NCBI GenBank assembly: GCA_937919155.1
Contig: CALFPM010000033.1
Coordinates: 1 to 34,732 of the forward strand
Direction: 5' to 3'
From: an uncultured Clostridia bacterium
Lineage (GTDB): Bacteria > Bacillota > Clostridia > Oscillospirales > Acutalibacteraceae
Length of the DNA stretch: 34,732 nt
The translations under genes and the position numbers were made by a program. The notes beneath the pieces were generated by a model. It saw only the letters and a list, made by a program, of their open reading frames with translations. It was not told the origin of the DNA and ran no database searches. Positions 1 through 7,332 of this stretch are shown piece by piece (positions within the stretch are counted from its first letter, which is position 1; the number at the start of each line of letters is the position of its first letter).

Positions 1-36
1 CGCGAACCTGATACGGTCAGTACCGTCGTAGGAAAA
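1..36 (+). promoter_or_regulatory. TPP riboswitch, 3' part only (cut by window edge)
   Basis: The first bases carry the conserved 3' half of the thiamine pyrophosphate (THI-box) aptamer: the ACCTGAT element, a short hairpin (acggtcagtaccgt) and the CGTAGG-AAAG closing segment. The CTGAGA half would lie before base 1. A ThiT-like thiamine transporter N-terminus follows, which is a classic THI-box target, so the identification is supported by context as well as by motif. Confidence 0.8.
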
Positions 37-44
37 GATGGCAC

Positions 45-86
45 TTCCGCTTTGCTTTCCGAGATGGGTGCATGGCGGAATTTTTG
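45..86 (+). terminator. Possible riboswitch expression-platform terminator
   Basis: The arm ttccgc (45-50) can pair with gcggaa (75-80), with two further GC/GC pairs across an internal loop, and is followed directly by TTTTT (81-85). It sits between the TPP aptamer and the ribosome site at 117-123, where a thiamine-dependent attenuator would be expected. The loop is long and the aptamer incomplete, so the assignment is tentative. Confidence 0.45.
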
Positions 87-128
87 TTTATGGGAACCGA
101 CAGGACAGTCGGCTCTCGGGAGGTTTTT

Positions 129-1013
129 ATGAGAAAAAACAGCAATCTTCGTCCCCTGTGTGAATCTGCGGTATTCACAGCCTTGGCTCTGGCTCTGAGC
201 TATGTTAAGATCCCTACGGGGATGGCCTTCGGCGGCTTCGGCGGATCCATCGATCTGGTTATGATCCCCCTGCTCCTGTGTGCTGTCCGTTGGGGTCTCG
301 GTTGGGGCTTGGGAGCCGGCTTGGTATTCGGCACCCTGAAATTCTTCTTTGCCGGCGGCTCTGCTATTTCTTGGGAGTCTATGTTGCTGGACTATAGCCT
401 TGCCTATATGATGGTAGGCTTAGCCGGTGTGCTGAAGGGCCGTCCTTCTGTGGCATGGGTTGCCGCTTTGATCGGTTGTCTGGGTCGCTTTGCCATTCAC
501 TTTATCAGCGGTGTTACCATCTATGCAGAATATGCAAACGGCGCAACAGGCACATTCATCACAACAACAGGCGACTGCCCCGGCACAAACCGCTTTGAAG
601 TTACCCTTGACGGCGGCAAGCTTGTCTGCGAAGACAATAAGCTCCGTCTTTACAAACTTGCAGAGTTCACAAGCGACCATTGCGCAAATGCAAAGGAAGG
701 CTTCGGCTCAATTGACGGCGAATGGACTGATGTTGAAACAGACGGACGCAACAAACAGCACTCCGAAGTATGCAACAAATTTGCAGCTGCAATTCTCCGC
801 GGCGAAGAGCTTGTTGCAAGAGGTGAAGAAGGCATCAGAGGTCTTTCGATTTCCAACGCGGCTCACCTTTCCGCTTGGCTCGGAAAAGAAATTGAGCTTC
901 CCGTTGACGAGGATGTTTACTACGCAGAGCTTCAGAAGAAGATTGCCGCAGGCAAAGCCGAAAAAGACAATGTTGTTGCCACCGTGCAGGCAGATATGTC
1001 ATCAACCTTCTGA
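129..1013 (+). CDS. Chimeric ORF: ThiT-like thiamine transporter N-terminus joined in frame to Gfo/Idh/MocA C-terminus
   Basis: The start at 129 is chosen for the GGGAGG ribosome site at 118-123; the 294-residue product drops 19 upstream residues. Residues 1 to about 133 look like ThiT, the thiamine-binding S-component of ECF transporters: hydrophobic helices, the SWESMLLDYSLAY segment and the HFISGV segment near the substrate site. From about residue 134 the sequence is soluble and matches the C-terminal half of a Gfo/Idh/MocA dehydrogenase (EYANGATGTFITTTGD, PGTNRFEV, GKLVCEDNKL). ThiT proteins normally have about 170-200 residues with a last helix missing here; the dehydrogenase lacks its whole NAD-binding half. 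The switch lies near bases 522-545, where the two families share the word EYA. TTG leucine codons are frequent before it and scarce after. I infer a contig misjoin rather than a working fusion; a genuine recombination is possible. Confidence 0.8.
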   Translation: MRKNSNLRPLCESAVFTALALALSYVKIPTGMAFGGFGGSIDLVMIPLLLCAVRWGLGWGLGAGLVFGTLKFFFAGGSAISWESMLLDYSLAYMMVGLAGVLKGRPSVAWVAALIGCLGRFAIHFISGVTIYAEYANGATGTFITTTGDCPGTNRFEVTLDGGKLVCEDNKLRLYKLAEFTSDHCANAKEGFGSIDGEWTDVETDGRNKQHSEVCNKFAAAILRGEELVARGEEGIRGLSISNAAHLSAWLGKEIELPVDEDVYYAELQKKIAAGKAEKDNVVATVQADMSSTF

Positions 1014-1030
1014 TTGAAAGGATGCGGACT

Positions 1031-2047
1031 ATGAAAGCTGCTGTTATCGGGTGCGGAAGCGTAGCGCAGATGCACCTTGAAGCACTTGAGAAAAGCAATA
1101 AAACAGAGCTCATTGCAGTTGCGGATATCAAACCCGAAAGGGCAGATTCCGCCGCTGCTGAATACGGTGCAAAAGCTTATTATGACTTTGATGAGCTTAT
1201 CAGGAACGAAAAGCCTGATTGTGTTCATATCTGCACACCTCACTATCTTCACACCTCAATGGTAATCAAAGCTCTTGAGGCAGGAATAAATGTTATCACC
1301 GAAAAACCCTGCTCCGTAAGCCTCGCCGAGGTTGATGCACTGCGCAAAGCACAGGAATCAAGCGGATTGCAAGTGGGCGTATGCTTCCAGAACAGATACA
1401 ATGCCTGTGTGCAGTATGTTGCGGATGTTATTGCGAACGGCTCAATGGGTAAAATAAAGTCAATCAGAGCTTTTGTTACCTGGGACAGAGGTGCAGACTA
1501 TTATTCCGATGACTGGCACGGCACTGCCGACAAAGAGTGCGGAGGCGTGCTTATAAATCAGGCAATCCACACCGTTGATCTTGTTCAGTATTTCGGCGGC
1601 GATTGCAAAAAAGTGACCGCTCATGTTTCAAACGACCACCTGAAAGGCATAATTGAAGTTGAGGACACCGCAAGTCTGCTTATGGAACTTGAAGGCGGCG
1701 TTACGGCAATTCTCTATGCCACCACCGCATATTCGGAAAACTCGGGTGTGCTGATTGAAATTTCTTTTGAAAAAGGCATTCTCCGCCTTGAGGGCGAAAT
1801 GCTTTATTCAATCGGCGCTGACGGAAAAATAACCGAAATTCTGGAAAGACCGCAGGTTGTGCACCACGGTCAGAGTTATTGGGGTGCCAGCCACGGCAGC
1901 CTGATAGATGATTTTTATGATTGCCTTGAATCAGGCGAAAAGTTCATAATCGATGCCTTTGAGGGCGGAAAAGCGGCAAAAATTGTTGCCGCTGCATATG
2001 AATCCTCGAAAACAGGCAATACTGTTTACATTGAAGGGAGCAAATAA
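1031..2047 (+). CDS. Gfo/Idh/MocA family NAD(P)-dependent oxidoreductase
   Basis: This is a 338-residue cytoplasmic dehydrogenase of the Gfo/Idh/MocA family, which oxidises or reduces sugars, inositols and sugar acids with NAD(P). Visible features are the N-terminal Rossmann motif GCGSVAQMH, the family signature EKPCSVSLAE around residue 97, and the downstream GGVLINQAIHTVDLVQYFGG segment holding the conserved D/H catalytic region. ATG 1031 is preferred over ATG 1022 because GAAAGG (1016-1021) is 9 bases from the former and abuts the latter. It begins 17 bases after the preceding Gfo/Idh C-terminal fragment and runs into uxuB with a 1-base gap, so the three form one operon. The substrate cannot be read from sequence; the neighbour suggests a hexuronate or related sugar acid. 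Confidence 0.88.
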   Translation: MKAAVIGCGSVAQMHLEALEKSNKTELIAVADIKPERADSAAAEYGAKAYYDFDELIRNEKPDCVHICTPHYLHTSMVIKALEAGINVITEKPCSVSLAEVDALRKAQESSGLQVGVCFQNRYNACVQYVADVIANGSMGKIKSIRAFVTWDRGADYYSDDWHGTADKECGGVLINQAIHTVDLVQYFGGDCKKVTAHVSNDHLKGIIEVEDTASLLMELEGGVTAILYATTAYSENSGVLIEISFEKGILRLEGEMLYSIGADGKITEILERPQVVHHGQSYWGASHGSLIDDFYDCLESGEKFIIDAFEGGKAAKIVAAAYESSKTGNTVYIEGSK

Positions 2048-2048
2048 A

Positions 2049-2897
2049 ATGTTTCACGAAAATTTAAAGGGCAGAGTAGCTGTTGTCACAGGCGGCGGCG
2101 GAGTTCTCTGCAGTTCATTTGCAAAAGACCTTGCGAAGCTCGGCGTTAAGGTTGCCGTGCTTGATTTGAGAGAAGAGGCCGCTCAGGCTGTTGTTGATGA
2201 AATCAACGCTGCAGGCGGCACCGCACTTGCAGTAGGATGCAATGTTCTTGAGGCAGAAAGCCTTGAAGCTGCAAGAGAAAAAGTCAACGCAGAGCTTGGC
2301 ACCTGCGATATTCTTATCAACGGTGCAGGCGGCAACTCACCCCTCGGCACAACCACAAAAGAAACACTCGAGCTTAAAGATATGGCTGAAAAGGCAGAGG
2401 GTGTGAAAACATTCTTTGACCTTGACGCAAAGGGCATCAGCTTCGTTTTCAACCTTAATTTCCTCGGCACTCTGCTCACAACTCAGTGCTTTGCAAAGGA
2501 CATGGTGGGCAAAGAGAACACAACAATTCTCAATGTTTCATCAATGAACTCATTCAAGCCCCTCACCAAAATCCCCGCTTATTCTGCAGCAAAAGCCGCT
2601 ATCTCCAACTTCACACAGTGGATGGCAGTTCACTTTGCAGAAGTGGGTATCAGAGTCAATGCAATTGCACCCGGATTTTTCTCAACAATCCAGAATGCAA
2701 AGCTTCTTTACAACGAGGATGGCTCACTGACCGAGCGTTCAAACAAGATTATTACCCACACTCCCATGCGCCGCTTCGGCGTGCCCGAAGACCTTACAGG
2801 CGCGCTTGTTTTCCTTTGTGACGAGCAGTATTCAGGATTTATGACAGGCGTTGTTCTTCCCGTTGACGGCGGATTCTCAGCATATTCGGGCGTATAA
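2049..2897 (+). CDS. uxuB: D-mannonate oxidoreductase (fructuronate reductase), SDR type
   Basis: This 282-residue short-chain dehydrogenase resembles the Bacillus UxuB/YjmF type, which interconverts D-fructuronate and D-mannonate in the hexuronate pathway. It shows the TGGGGVLCSSFA cofactor loop, the NGAGG motif, the distinctive FFDLDAKGISFVFNLNFLGTL insertion, a catalytic YSAAK tetrad with upstream SSMNSF, and the C-terminus MTGVVLPVDGGFSAYSGV that is characteristic of mannonate oxidoreductases. The start at 2049 is set by AAGGGAG (2034-2040); an in-frame upstream start at 1953 lies inside the previous gene. It is the last gene before a strong terminator. No UxuA (mannonate dehydratase), UxaC isomerase or KdgK/KdgA is visible in the window, so the rest of the pathway must lie elsewhere. 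Confidence 0.88.
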   Translation: MFHENLKGRVAVVTGGGGVLCSSFAKDLAKLGVKVAVLDLREEAAQAVVDEINAAGGTALAVGCNVLEAESLEAAREKVNAELGTCDILINGAGGNSPLGTTTKETLELKDMAEKAEGVKTFFDLDAKGISFVFNLNFLGTLLTTQCFAKDMVGKENTTILNVSSMNSFKPLTKIPAYSAAKAAISNFTQWMAVHFAEVGIRVNAIAPGFFSTIQNAKLLYNEDGSLTERSNKIITHTPMRRFGVPEDLTGALVFLCDEQYSGFMTGVVLPVDGGFSAYSGV

Positions 2898-2906
2898 AAA
2901 ATCCAG

Positions 2907-2938
2907 GGCACACTGTACAAGTGTGCCTTATTTCTTTT
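2907..2938 (+). terminator. Rho-independent terminator after uxuB
   Basis: An 8-bp stem GGCACACT (2907-2914) pairs with AGTGTGCC (2920-2927) around a 5-base loop, followed by a T-rich run (2928-2938). It ends the Gfo/Idh-uxuB transcription unit. Confidence 0.9.
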
Positions 2939-2972
2939 GAAGAACCAAACCTCCGTTGCAACAGATTGTAGC

Positions 2973-3001
2973 GTGACTTTTTAATATGTTTATGATTTAA
3001 T
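2973..3001 (+). promoter_or_regulatory. Putative sigma-A promoter for the HTH-membrane operon
   Basis: GTGACT (2973-2978) and TTTAAT (2996-3001) are separated by 17 bases, close to the TTGACA/TATAAT consensus. The inferred start near 3008 leaves a very short leader before AAGGAGG (3010-3016). The -35 box is only a 4/6 match. Confidence 0.5.
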
Positions 3002-3024
3002 TTAGCTGTAAGGAGGTGCCGCCT

Positions 3025-4467
3025 ATGGCAAAAGTTTCAAGAAATCTGAAGAAACTGCGAACCGACAAAAATCTGACTCAGGATGCACTTGCAGAAAAAA
3101 TCAATGTTACCCGACAGACGATTTCAAGCTGGGAAAACGACAGAACACAACCCGATATCGATATGCTGGAGCTTCTCGCAGAAGCCTTTGAGGTTGGCAT
3201 CGAAGAACTGATTTACGGAGAAAAACGCAAAGTCGGTCTTGAAGCACCGAAAACAGATAAGCACAAAATAATGAACATCGTTTTTGCCACTCTTGGCTCT
3301 CTGCTGACCGCAACGGGACTTATAATCATTCTCATTTCCTTCTGGGACAGTATTCCCGAAATATTTCTTGCGGCACTCAGCTTTCTGCCTCTGCTGCTCG
3401 GAGGCGGAATTGCTGTCTGGGCTTACAGCAAAAAGAGAAACAGCATCGGTTGGAGTGAAGGCTCTTCCGTTGCGTGGGTTGCGGGACTCGTTTCAACCTT
3501 GGGTCTGATAATCGCAATGTTCAGCATCGACATTGACGGTTACATTGCAACCATAGGTCTTGCAGCGATGATACTGCCGATTGCGTTTATGATGAATTCC
3601 GTTTTTCCTCTTACGGTATATTTCGGAATAACAACGTTTTATATTTCAAATGAAGCATATTTCGGATTCAGCACATTCACCGCAATTTCGGGTCTGCTGA
3701 TGTTCCTTGCAGGTCTTGTCTTTGTCATAAAACAGCCTGCGGACGATTACCGCCGCAAATACTCAACCTGGCTTGTTCTCATTTCAGCTTCAATTATCTC
3801 TGTTTTCATTGCCGTTGAAACAGCAATGACAAGCGAAGCACCAACATTATTTGCCATGATTCTCTGCATTCTCATCGCGCTCTACGCCTCGGATAACGGC
3901 GAAAATGCCGCATATCCCTTCCGATTTATCAGCGTTCCTGCAATTTCAGGAATCCTGTGTGCATTTTGTGTTTACGGCGAGGATTTTATAAGAGACTATT
4001 ACCTTGCACCTGAACCCGAGCTTCGATTTCCGGGAACAGCACCTTTTGTTTCGGCAGCTATTATTACAATTGGCTGTCTTATAGGCAAAAAGAGCCTGAA
4101 AAACAATCCCGTAAAAGCTGTTTTTATTTCTCTTTCATCTTTAGCCGCAGCACTCTGCACGGTCTGCAGTGTAACCGCTGAATTTTTCACCCGTGACGCT
4201 GAAAAAGCGATAAACATAATTATAACCCTGATTTCATTTGCCGTAAGCATAACAATCATTGTTGCAGGCATACGCAAAGCAAAGATGCTGACGGTCAATT
4301 TGGGGCTGATTATGCTTTGTTTCCTCGTTTATTTCACGATTTTTGCAGGCAACTTTGATATAGTCTACAGCGGAATCGCCTGCATTGTTATGGGCGGAAT
4401 CCTGCTTTTCCTCAATTTCAGAATGTCAAAAGCATTCAAAACAAAGGAGGCGGAGAAAAATGCGTAA
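3025..4467 (+). CDS. HTH-XRE regulator fused to a multi-spanning membrane domain
   Basis: The 480-residue product starts at ATG 3025, 8 bases after a perfect AAGGAGG; the upstream GTG at 3016 overlaps that site. Residues 1-60 form an XRE/Cro-type helix-turn-helix (LRTDKNLTQDALAEKINVTR, followed by a QTISSWENDRTQPD recognition segment). From about residue 75 there are roughly twelve hydrophobic helices with short polar loops, resembling the DUF2157/DUF4401-type membrane proteins that usually accompany GDYXXLXY proteins. The DNA-binding domain would be tethered at the inner face of the membrane. Its stop overlaps the next start, so the two are translationally coupled. I infer a membrane-bound sensor-regulator that responds to a membrane or extracellular signal; the signal and targets are unknown. 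The membrane family name is a resemblance, not a verified match. Confidence 0.82.
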   Translation: MAKVSRNLKKLRTDKNLTQDALAEKINVTRQTISSWENDRTQPDIDMLELLAEAFEVGIEELIYGEKRKVGLEAPKTDKHKIMNIVFATLGSLLTATGLIIILISFWDSIPEIFLAALSFLPLLLGGGIAVWAYSKKRNSIGWSEGSSVAWVAGLVSTLGLIIAMFSIDIDGYIATIGLAAMILPIAFMMNSVFPLTVYFGITTFYISNEAYFGFSTFTAISGLLMFLAGLVFVIKQPADDYRRKYSTWLVLISASIISVFIAVETAMTSEAPTLFAMILCILIALYASDNGENAAYPFRFISVPAISGILCAFCVYGEDFIRDYYLAPEPELRFPGTAPFVSAAIITIGCLIGKKSLKNNPVKAVFISLSSLAAALCTVCSVTAEFFTRDAEKAINIIITLISFAVSITIIVAGIRKAKMLTVNLGLIMLCFLVYFTIFAGNFDIVYSGIACIVMGGILLFLNFRMSKAFKTKEAEKNA

Positions 4468-5005
4468 ATCAAAGCCTGCTGTTATTTTGCTTTTAATTCA
4501 TCTTGCAATTGCATTATCGCTTGCTCTCATAAATCCCGTAAGCGATTATATCATCCGCCAAAAAGGCACCGAATACACCTTTGCCGTTGACGAAGCGTGG
4601 CTGACGGGAGATTTTATAAATTACATTGAAGCAAACTGTTATCTTGAATTTCGCTTCGGCTTTGACAGATTTGAATATCATCCTGAAAACTACGCCATTA
4701 TCGAAACGGACGAAAACGGAATTTCATATATTTCCGCTCTTTCCGAAACATCGCCCGAAAGCGGCGACTGGCTCGGCACAGAAGAAAAGCCGTTTGATTG
4801 GTTCTGCTATTATTCGTCAGATAAAATTGACTATGAGTTAATTGAAAACGCCTTTAAGAATATTGATTTGTTTGATGACTTCAATTTTTTGGACAGCTAT
4901 GAAATAACCGTTAAGGTTTCTGTTTACAACGGCAAAGCCGTTCTTAATTCATTTCTCGTTGACGGGGTTGAAATCGAGGAATTTTTTAAAAACACGGAAG
5001 GATAA
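4460..5005 (+). CDS. GDYXXLXY-like membrane-anchored protein
   Basis: A 181-residue protein starting at ATG 4460, with AAAGGAGG at 4443-4450 and an 8-base overlap with the end of the HTH-membrane gene. Residues 8-25 form one transmembrane anchor and the rest is soluble and acidic, predicted outside the cell. The segment LTGDFINYIEANCYLEFRF matches the position and character of the GDYXXLXY motif (here GDFINY), which names a family found beside DUF2157/DUF4401 membrane proteins. In those pairs the two proteins are thought to act together, but the function is not known. Here the partner carries a fused DNA-binding domain. The motif match is imperfect, so the family call is moderate. Confidence 0.6.
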   Translation: MRKSKPAVILLLIHLAIALSLALINPVSDYIIRQKGTEYTFAVDEAWLTGDFINYIEANCYLEFRFGFDRFEYHPENYAIIETDENGISYISALSETSPESGDWLGTEEKPFDWFCYYSSDKIDYELIENAFKNIDLFDDFNFLDSYEITVKVSVYNGKAVLNSFLVDGVEIEEFFKNTEG

Positions 5006-5010
5006 TAAAT

Positions 5011-5790
5011 ATGAATACCGAATTGATAAAAAAACTGCCAACAAGAACGCCTTTCAATAAACTGCCTTTCGGCGGACTTACATCAAATATGCTTCGCATA
5101 CTTGCAATGGCGTTTATGATTTGCGACCACCTGTGGGCAAAGGTTATTCCGGGAAACGATTGGATGACCTACGTGGGCAGAATGACCTTTCCGATTTTCG
5201 CCTTTATGATTTCGGAAGGCTTCATTCACACCTCAAACCTGAAAAAATACATATTGAGGCTTCTTGCCTTCGCAGTGATATCCGAAATTCCGTTCAACCT
5301 TTTCTACGGCGGAAGCTGGTTTTATCCCTATCATCAGAATGTGCTTTTCACCCTGCTTCTCGGTCTGCTTGCTATTACGCTGATTGATAAAGCAAGAAAA
5401 GATAAAACCGCAAAAACAATAATCAAAACCGCTCTGATTTTAATTCCGATTTGTCTCGGCGTATTTATCGGATTCCCCGACTACGGTTTCTGGGGATTCC
5501 TGACAGTTGTTATGTTTTATCTTTTCCGCGACTTCCCGTTTGCGTGGGTATTACAGCTTGTTGCAATGGTGCTTATGAACCTCATTCTCTTTGAAGGTCA
5601 GCAGATACCCGTAGAATTTTTGGGCAAAACATATGAAATTGCAACCCAGGGATTTGCTGTGTTTGCCCTCATCCCCATCTGGCTTTACGGCGGAAGAAAA
5701 GGCAAATCAAGCAAAATTATGCAGTACGGTTTCTATGCTTTCTATCCCCTGCATATGATAATCATTTATATTGCTGTTTACTTTGCATAA
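5011..5790 (+). CDS. TraX family membrane protein
   Basis: This 259-residue integral membrane protein resembles TraX, named for the F-plasmid pilin N-acetylase and related to membrane acyltransferases. Visible hallmarks are MLRILAMAFMICDHLWAKV, GRMTFPIFAFMISEGF near residue 65 with the conserved acidic residue, the ISEIPFNL segment, and a C-terminal YAFYPLHMIIIYI. About eight hydrophobic helices are present. No pilus or conjugation gene is nearby; chromosomal TraX-like proteins in Firmicutes are common and probably acylate a cell-surface molecule, which is inference. GGAAGG at 4997-5002 precedes the ATG, and the gene follows the GDYXXLXY-like gene with a 5-base gap, so it belongs to the same operon. 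Confidence 0.85.
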   Translation: MNTELIKKLPTRTPFNKLPFGGLTSNMLRILAMAFMICDHLWAKVIPGNDWMTYVGRMTFPIFAFMISEGFIHTSNLKKYILRLLAFAVISEIPFNLFYGGSWFYPYHQNVLFTLLLGLLAITLIDKARKDKTAKTIIKTALILIPICLGVFIGFPDYGFWGFLTVVMFYLFRDFPFAWVLQLVAMVLMNLILFEGQQIPVEFLGKTYEIATQGFAVFALIPIWLYGGRKGKSSKIMQYGFYAFYPLHMIIIYIAVYFA

Positions 5791-5802
5791 GGAGAGATAA
5801 AC

Positions 5803-6150
5803 ATGAAAAAACACCGCTCAGGTATCATTTCTCTTTCGGTTATTCTTGCGGAGTTTATCGGTTTTCTTGTTTGGGGGCTGAATATGTGTCCCGGAGATGA
5901 AATGGGATACGGATTGATTGTTGTTTACGGCATAATGCCGCTGACGGCGCTGATTTTATCCGCATTGCTCTCAGCAAAGAAATCTCCGTTCTTCTTTCCC
6001 GTTGCATTGCTTGCAGTCCTTTCGCATATTTTTCTTCCGTTCCTCATTTACGGAACTTTTGAGGTCGGATTCAGCATTTTCCTTTCAGCAATCCCCATTG
6101 CTGTGGGTACGGTAATCGGATTATTAATAAATAAAACCAAAAGCAAATAA
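5803..6150 (+). CDS. Small four-helix membrane protein, unknown function
   Basis: A 115-residue, almost entirely hydrophobic protein with about four transmembrane helices and no charged catalytic cluster that I can recognise. AAGGAG at 5789-5794 gives a clear start 12 bases after the TraX stop, and the gene ends just before the terminator, so it is the last member of the HTH/GDYXXLXY/TraX operon. I do not recognise the family. Because it always would be produced with TraX, an accessory or structural role for that membrane enzyme is possible but not shown. Confidence 0.7.
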   Translation: MKKHRSGIISLSVILAEFIGFLVWGLNMCPGDEMGYGLIVVYGIMPLTALILSALLSAKKSPFFFPVALLAVLSHIFLPFLIYGTFEVGFSIFLSAIPIAVGTVIGLLINKTKSK

Positions 6151-6177
6151 AAAAGGCAGGTCAATGACCTGCCTTTT
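6151..6177. terminator. Bidirectional terminator between convergent operons
   Basis: A 12-bp stem AAAAGGCAGGTC (6151-6162) pairs with GACCTGCCTTTT (6166-6177) around a 3-base loop, giving a T-run on both strands. It lies between the small membrane protein gene (+) and the CE15-like gene (-). Confidence 0.92.
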
Positions 6178-6181
6178 TCTG

Positions 6182-7267
6182 TTATTTTTTCATAAAGTCC
6201 ATAAGTCCGTGCCAATCGTCACGGGAGAAATAGTGCCTGCCGTTTCTGTAGCAAAAGCCTACATTGCCCTCGTTAAGATATTTGCCTGCAACAAGGTAAT
6301 CCTCATCAGAGTAAACAAAGCCTTTTTTGCCGTAAAGCTCATACACTTCAGATGATGCGGCGCAGAAAAGGAATTCAAGGTTGGGACCAGCCCAGACATC
6401 CTCTGCGGCAGATGCTATATGCACTTTACGGGGTGCAATCAGCGCGGAAAGGAAATGTTGCTCAAAGGGTGTGTCGTTATCCTTACCGTAGAAACTCTTA
6501 TAGTTTTCACAAAACCAGAATTCAAAGCGGTCAATAATATCTCCTATTGTTTCGTTGCCCTTGCCTTTGCCTCTGTTAAGAGAATCTCCGCTGCAGCCTG
6601 AGCAGTTTGAGTGTGCTGCCGCAAATCGTGTGTCGCAAGCCGCAGCAAGCAATGCCGTTTTTCCAAGCCTTGAATGACCACAAACGCAGATGTTCTCCTT
6701 GTCAACCTCGTCACGGGTCTGCAGAAAATCCATAACGCGCATTGCCGCCCATGCCCACATTGCAATTTTTCCCGCCGAATAAGCGGTGCGTCCCGAATTC
6801 TTATAAACCAGACCTGCAAGTCCGTTTGTGAAATCGCCGTCATCGCTTGTTACATTCTCATAGCAGAATGATGCGCAGGCAAAACCGTTGTCGATAATTT
6901 CCTCGGTGGGCATATATTTATCAGGAACTTCGGGTCTGAAATTAATATGCACAAAAGTTTTGAATTTACCTTCTTTTCTGGGATAAACATAGGTTACAGG
7001 AAAGGAGAACTCCTCACCGCCCAAGGTGCATACAAGCTCTATTTCCGTGCAGGTTGCTTTGCCCGCACAGTAGCGGTCGTTATCTTCATCAATAATTCTG
7101 AACTCAACCTTTTCGGGAGCATCGGGCAGATAACCGTATTCACTTTCCAACATTGTTTTAAGAACAAAAGGTCTTATTTTCTCCCATTCTTCAGCAGTTT
7201 TCACTTTCTCTCCGCTGATACACAAGGGCGAAGGAACATTAAGCTTTTCAAGCATTTCTTTTATCAT
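6182..7267 (-). CDS. CE15-like glucuronoyl esterase / alpha-beta hydrolase
   Basis: The 361-residue protein begins at ATG 7267, with AGGAGA just upstream; a longer in-frame start at 7315 overlaps a terminator. It resembles carbohydrate esterase family 15, whose members cleave methyl or lignin esters of glucuronate on xylan. Evidence: the nucleophile elbow CGHSRLGKTALLAAA, the following SNCSGCSGDSLNRG segment, FEFWFCENYKSFYG, the LSALIAPRKVHIASAAEDVWAGPNLEF segment, and a C-terminal GFCYRNGRHYFSRDDWHGLMDFM holding the candidate catalytic histidine. There is no signal peptide, so it should act on imported, small oligosaccharide esters rather than on fibre. Opposite-strand uxuB is about 3 kb away, consistent with glucuronate use. 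Other acetylxylan-esterase-like activities cannot be excluded. Confidence 0.75.
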   Translation of the reverse strand: MIKEMLEKLNVPSPLCISGEKVKTAEEWEKIRPFVLKTMLESEYGYLPDAPEKVEFRIIDEDNDRYCAGKATCTEIELVCTLGGEEFSFPVTYVYPRKEGKFKTFVHINFRPEVPDKYMPTEEIIDNGFACASFCYENVTSDDGDFTNGLAGLVYKNSGRTAYSAGKIAMWAWAAMRVMDFLQTRDEVDKENICVCGHSRLGKTALLAAACDTRFAAAHSNCSGCSGDSLNRGKGKGNETIGDIIDRFEFWFCENYKSFYGKDNDTPFEQHFLSALIAPRKVHIASAAEDVWAGPNLEFLFCAASSEVYELYGKKGFVYSDEDYLVAGKYLNEGNVGFCYRNGRHYFSRDDWHGLMDFMKK

Positions 7268-7284
7268 ACTAATCTCCTCGATAT

Positions 7285-7319
7285 AAAAAATAAAAGGCAG
7301 GGGTATAAATACCACTGCC
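7285..7319 (-). terminator. Rho-independent terminator after rpmF
   Basis: On the minus strand GGCAG-T-GGTAT pairs with ATACC-C-CTGCC (7319 down to 7296), followed by a T-rich tract (7295-7285). It separates rpmF from the CE15-like gene, whose ribosome site follows within about 10 bases. Confidence 0.75.
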
Positions 7320-7332
7320 GCTTTATTTTGAC

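Noticed and set aside
490..1017. 175-codon open frame overlapping the chimeric ORF on the same strand
   Set aside because: It has no ribosome site and a low-complexity Q/A/S-rich composition typical of an out-of-frame reading of the Gfo/Idh C-terminal part; the other frame has a clear family match.
5011..5790. Conjugative element suggested by TraX
   Set aside because: No relaxase, coupling protein, type IV secretion or attachment-site signs are present; chromosomal TraX-like proteins are common in Firmicutes.
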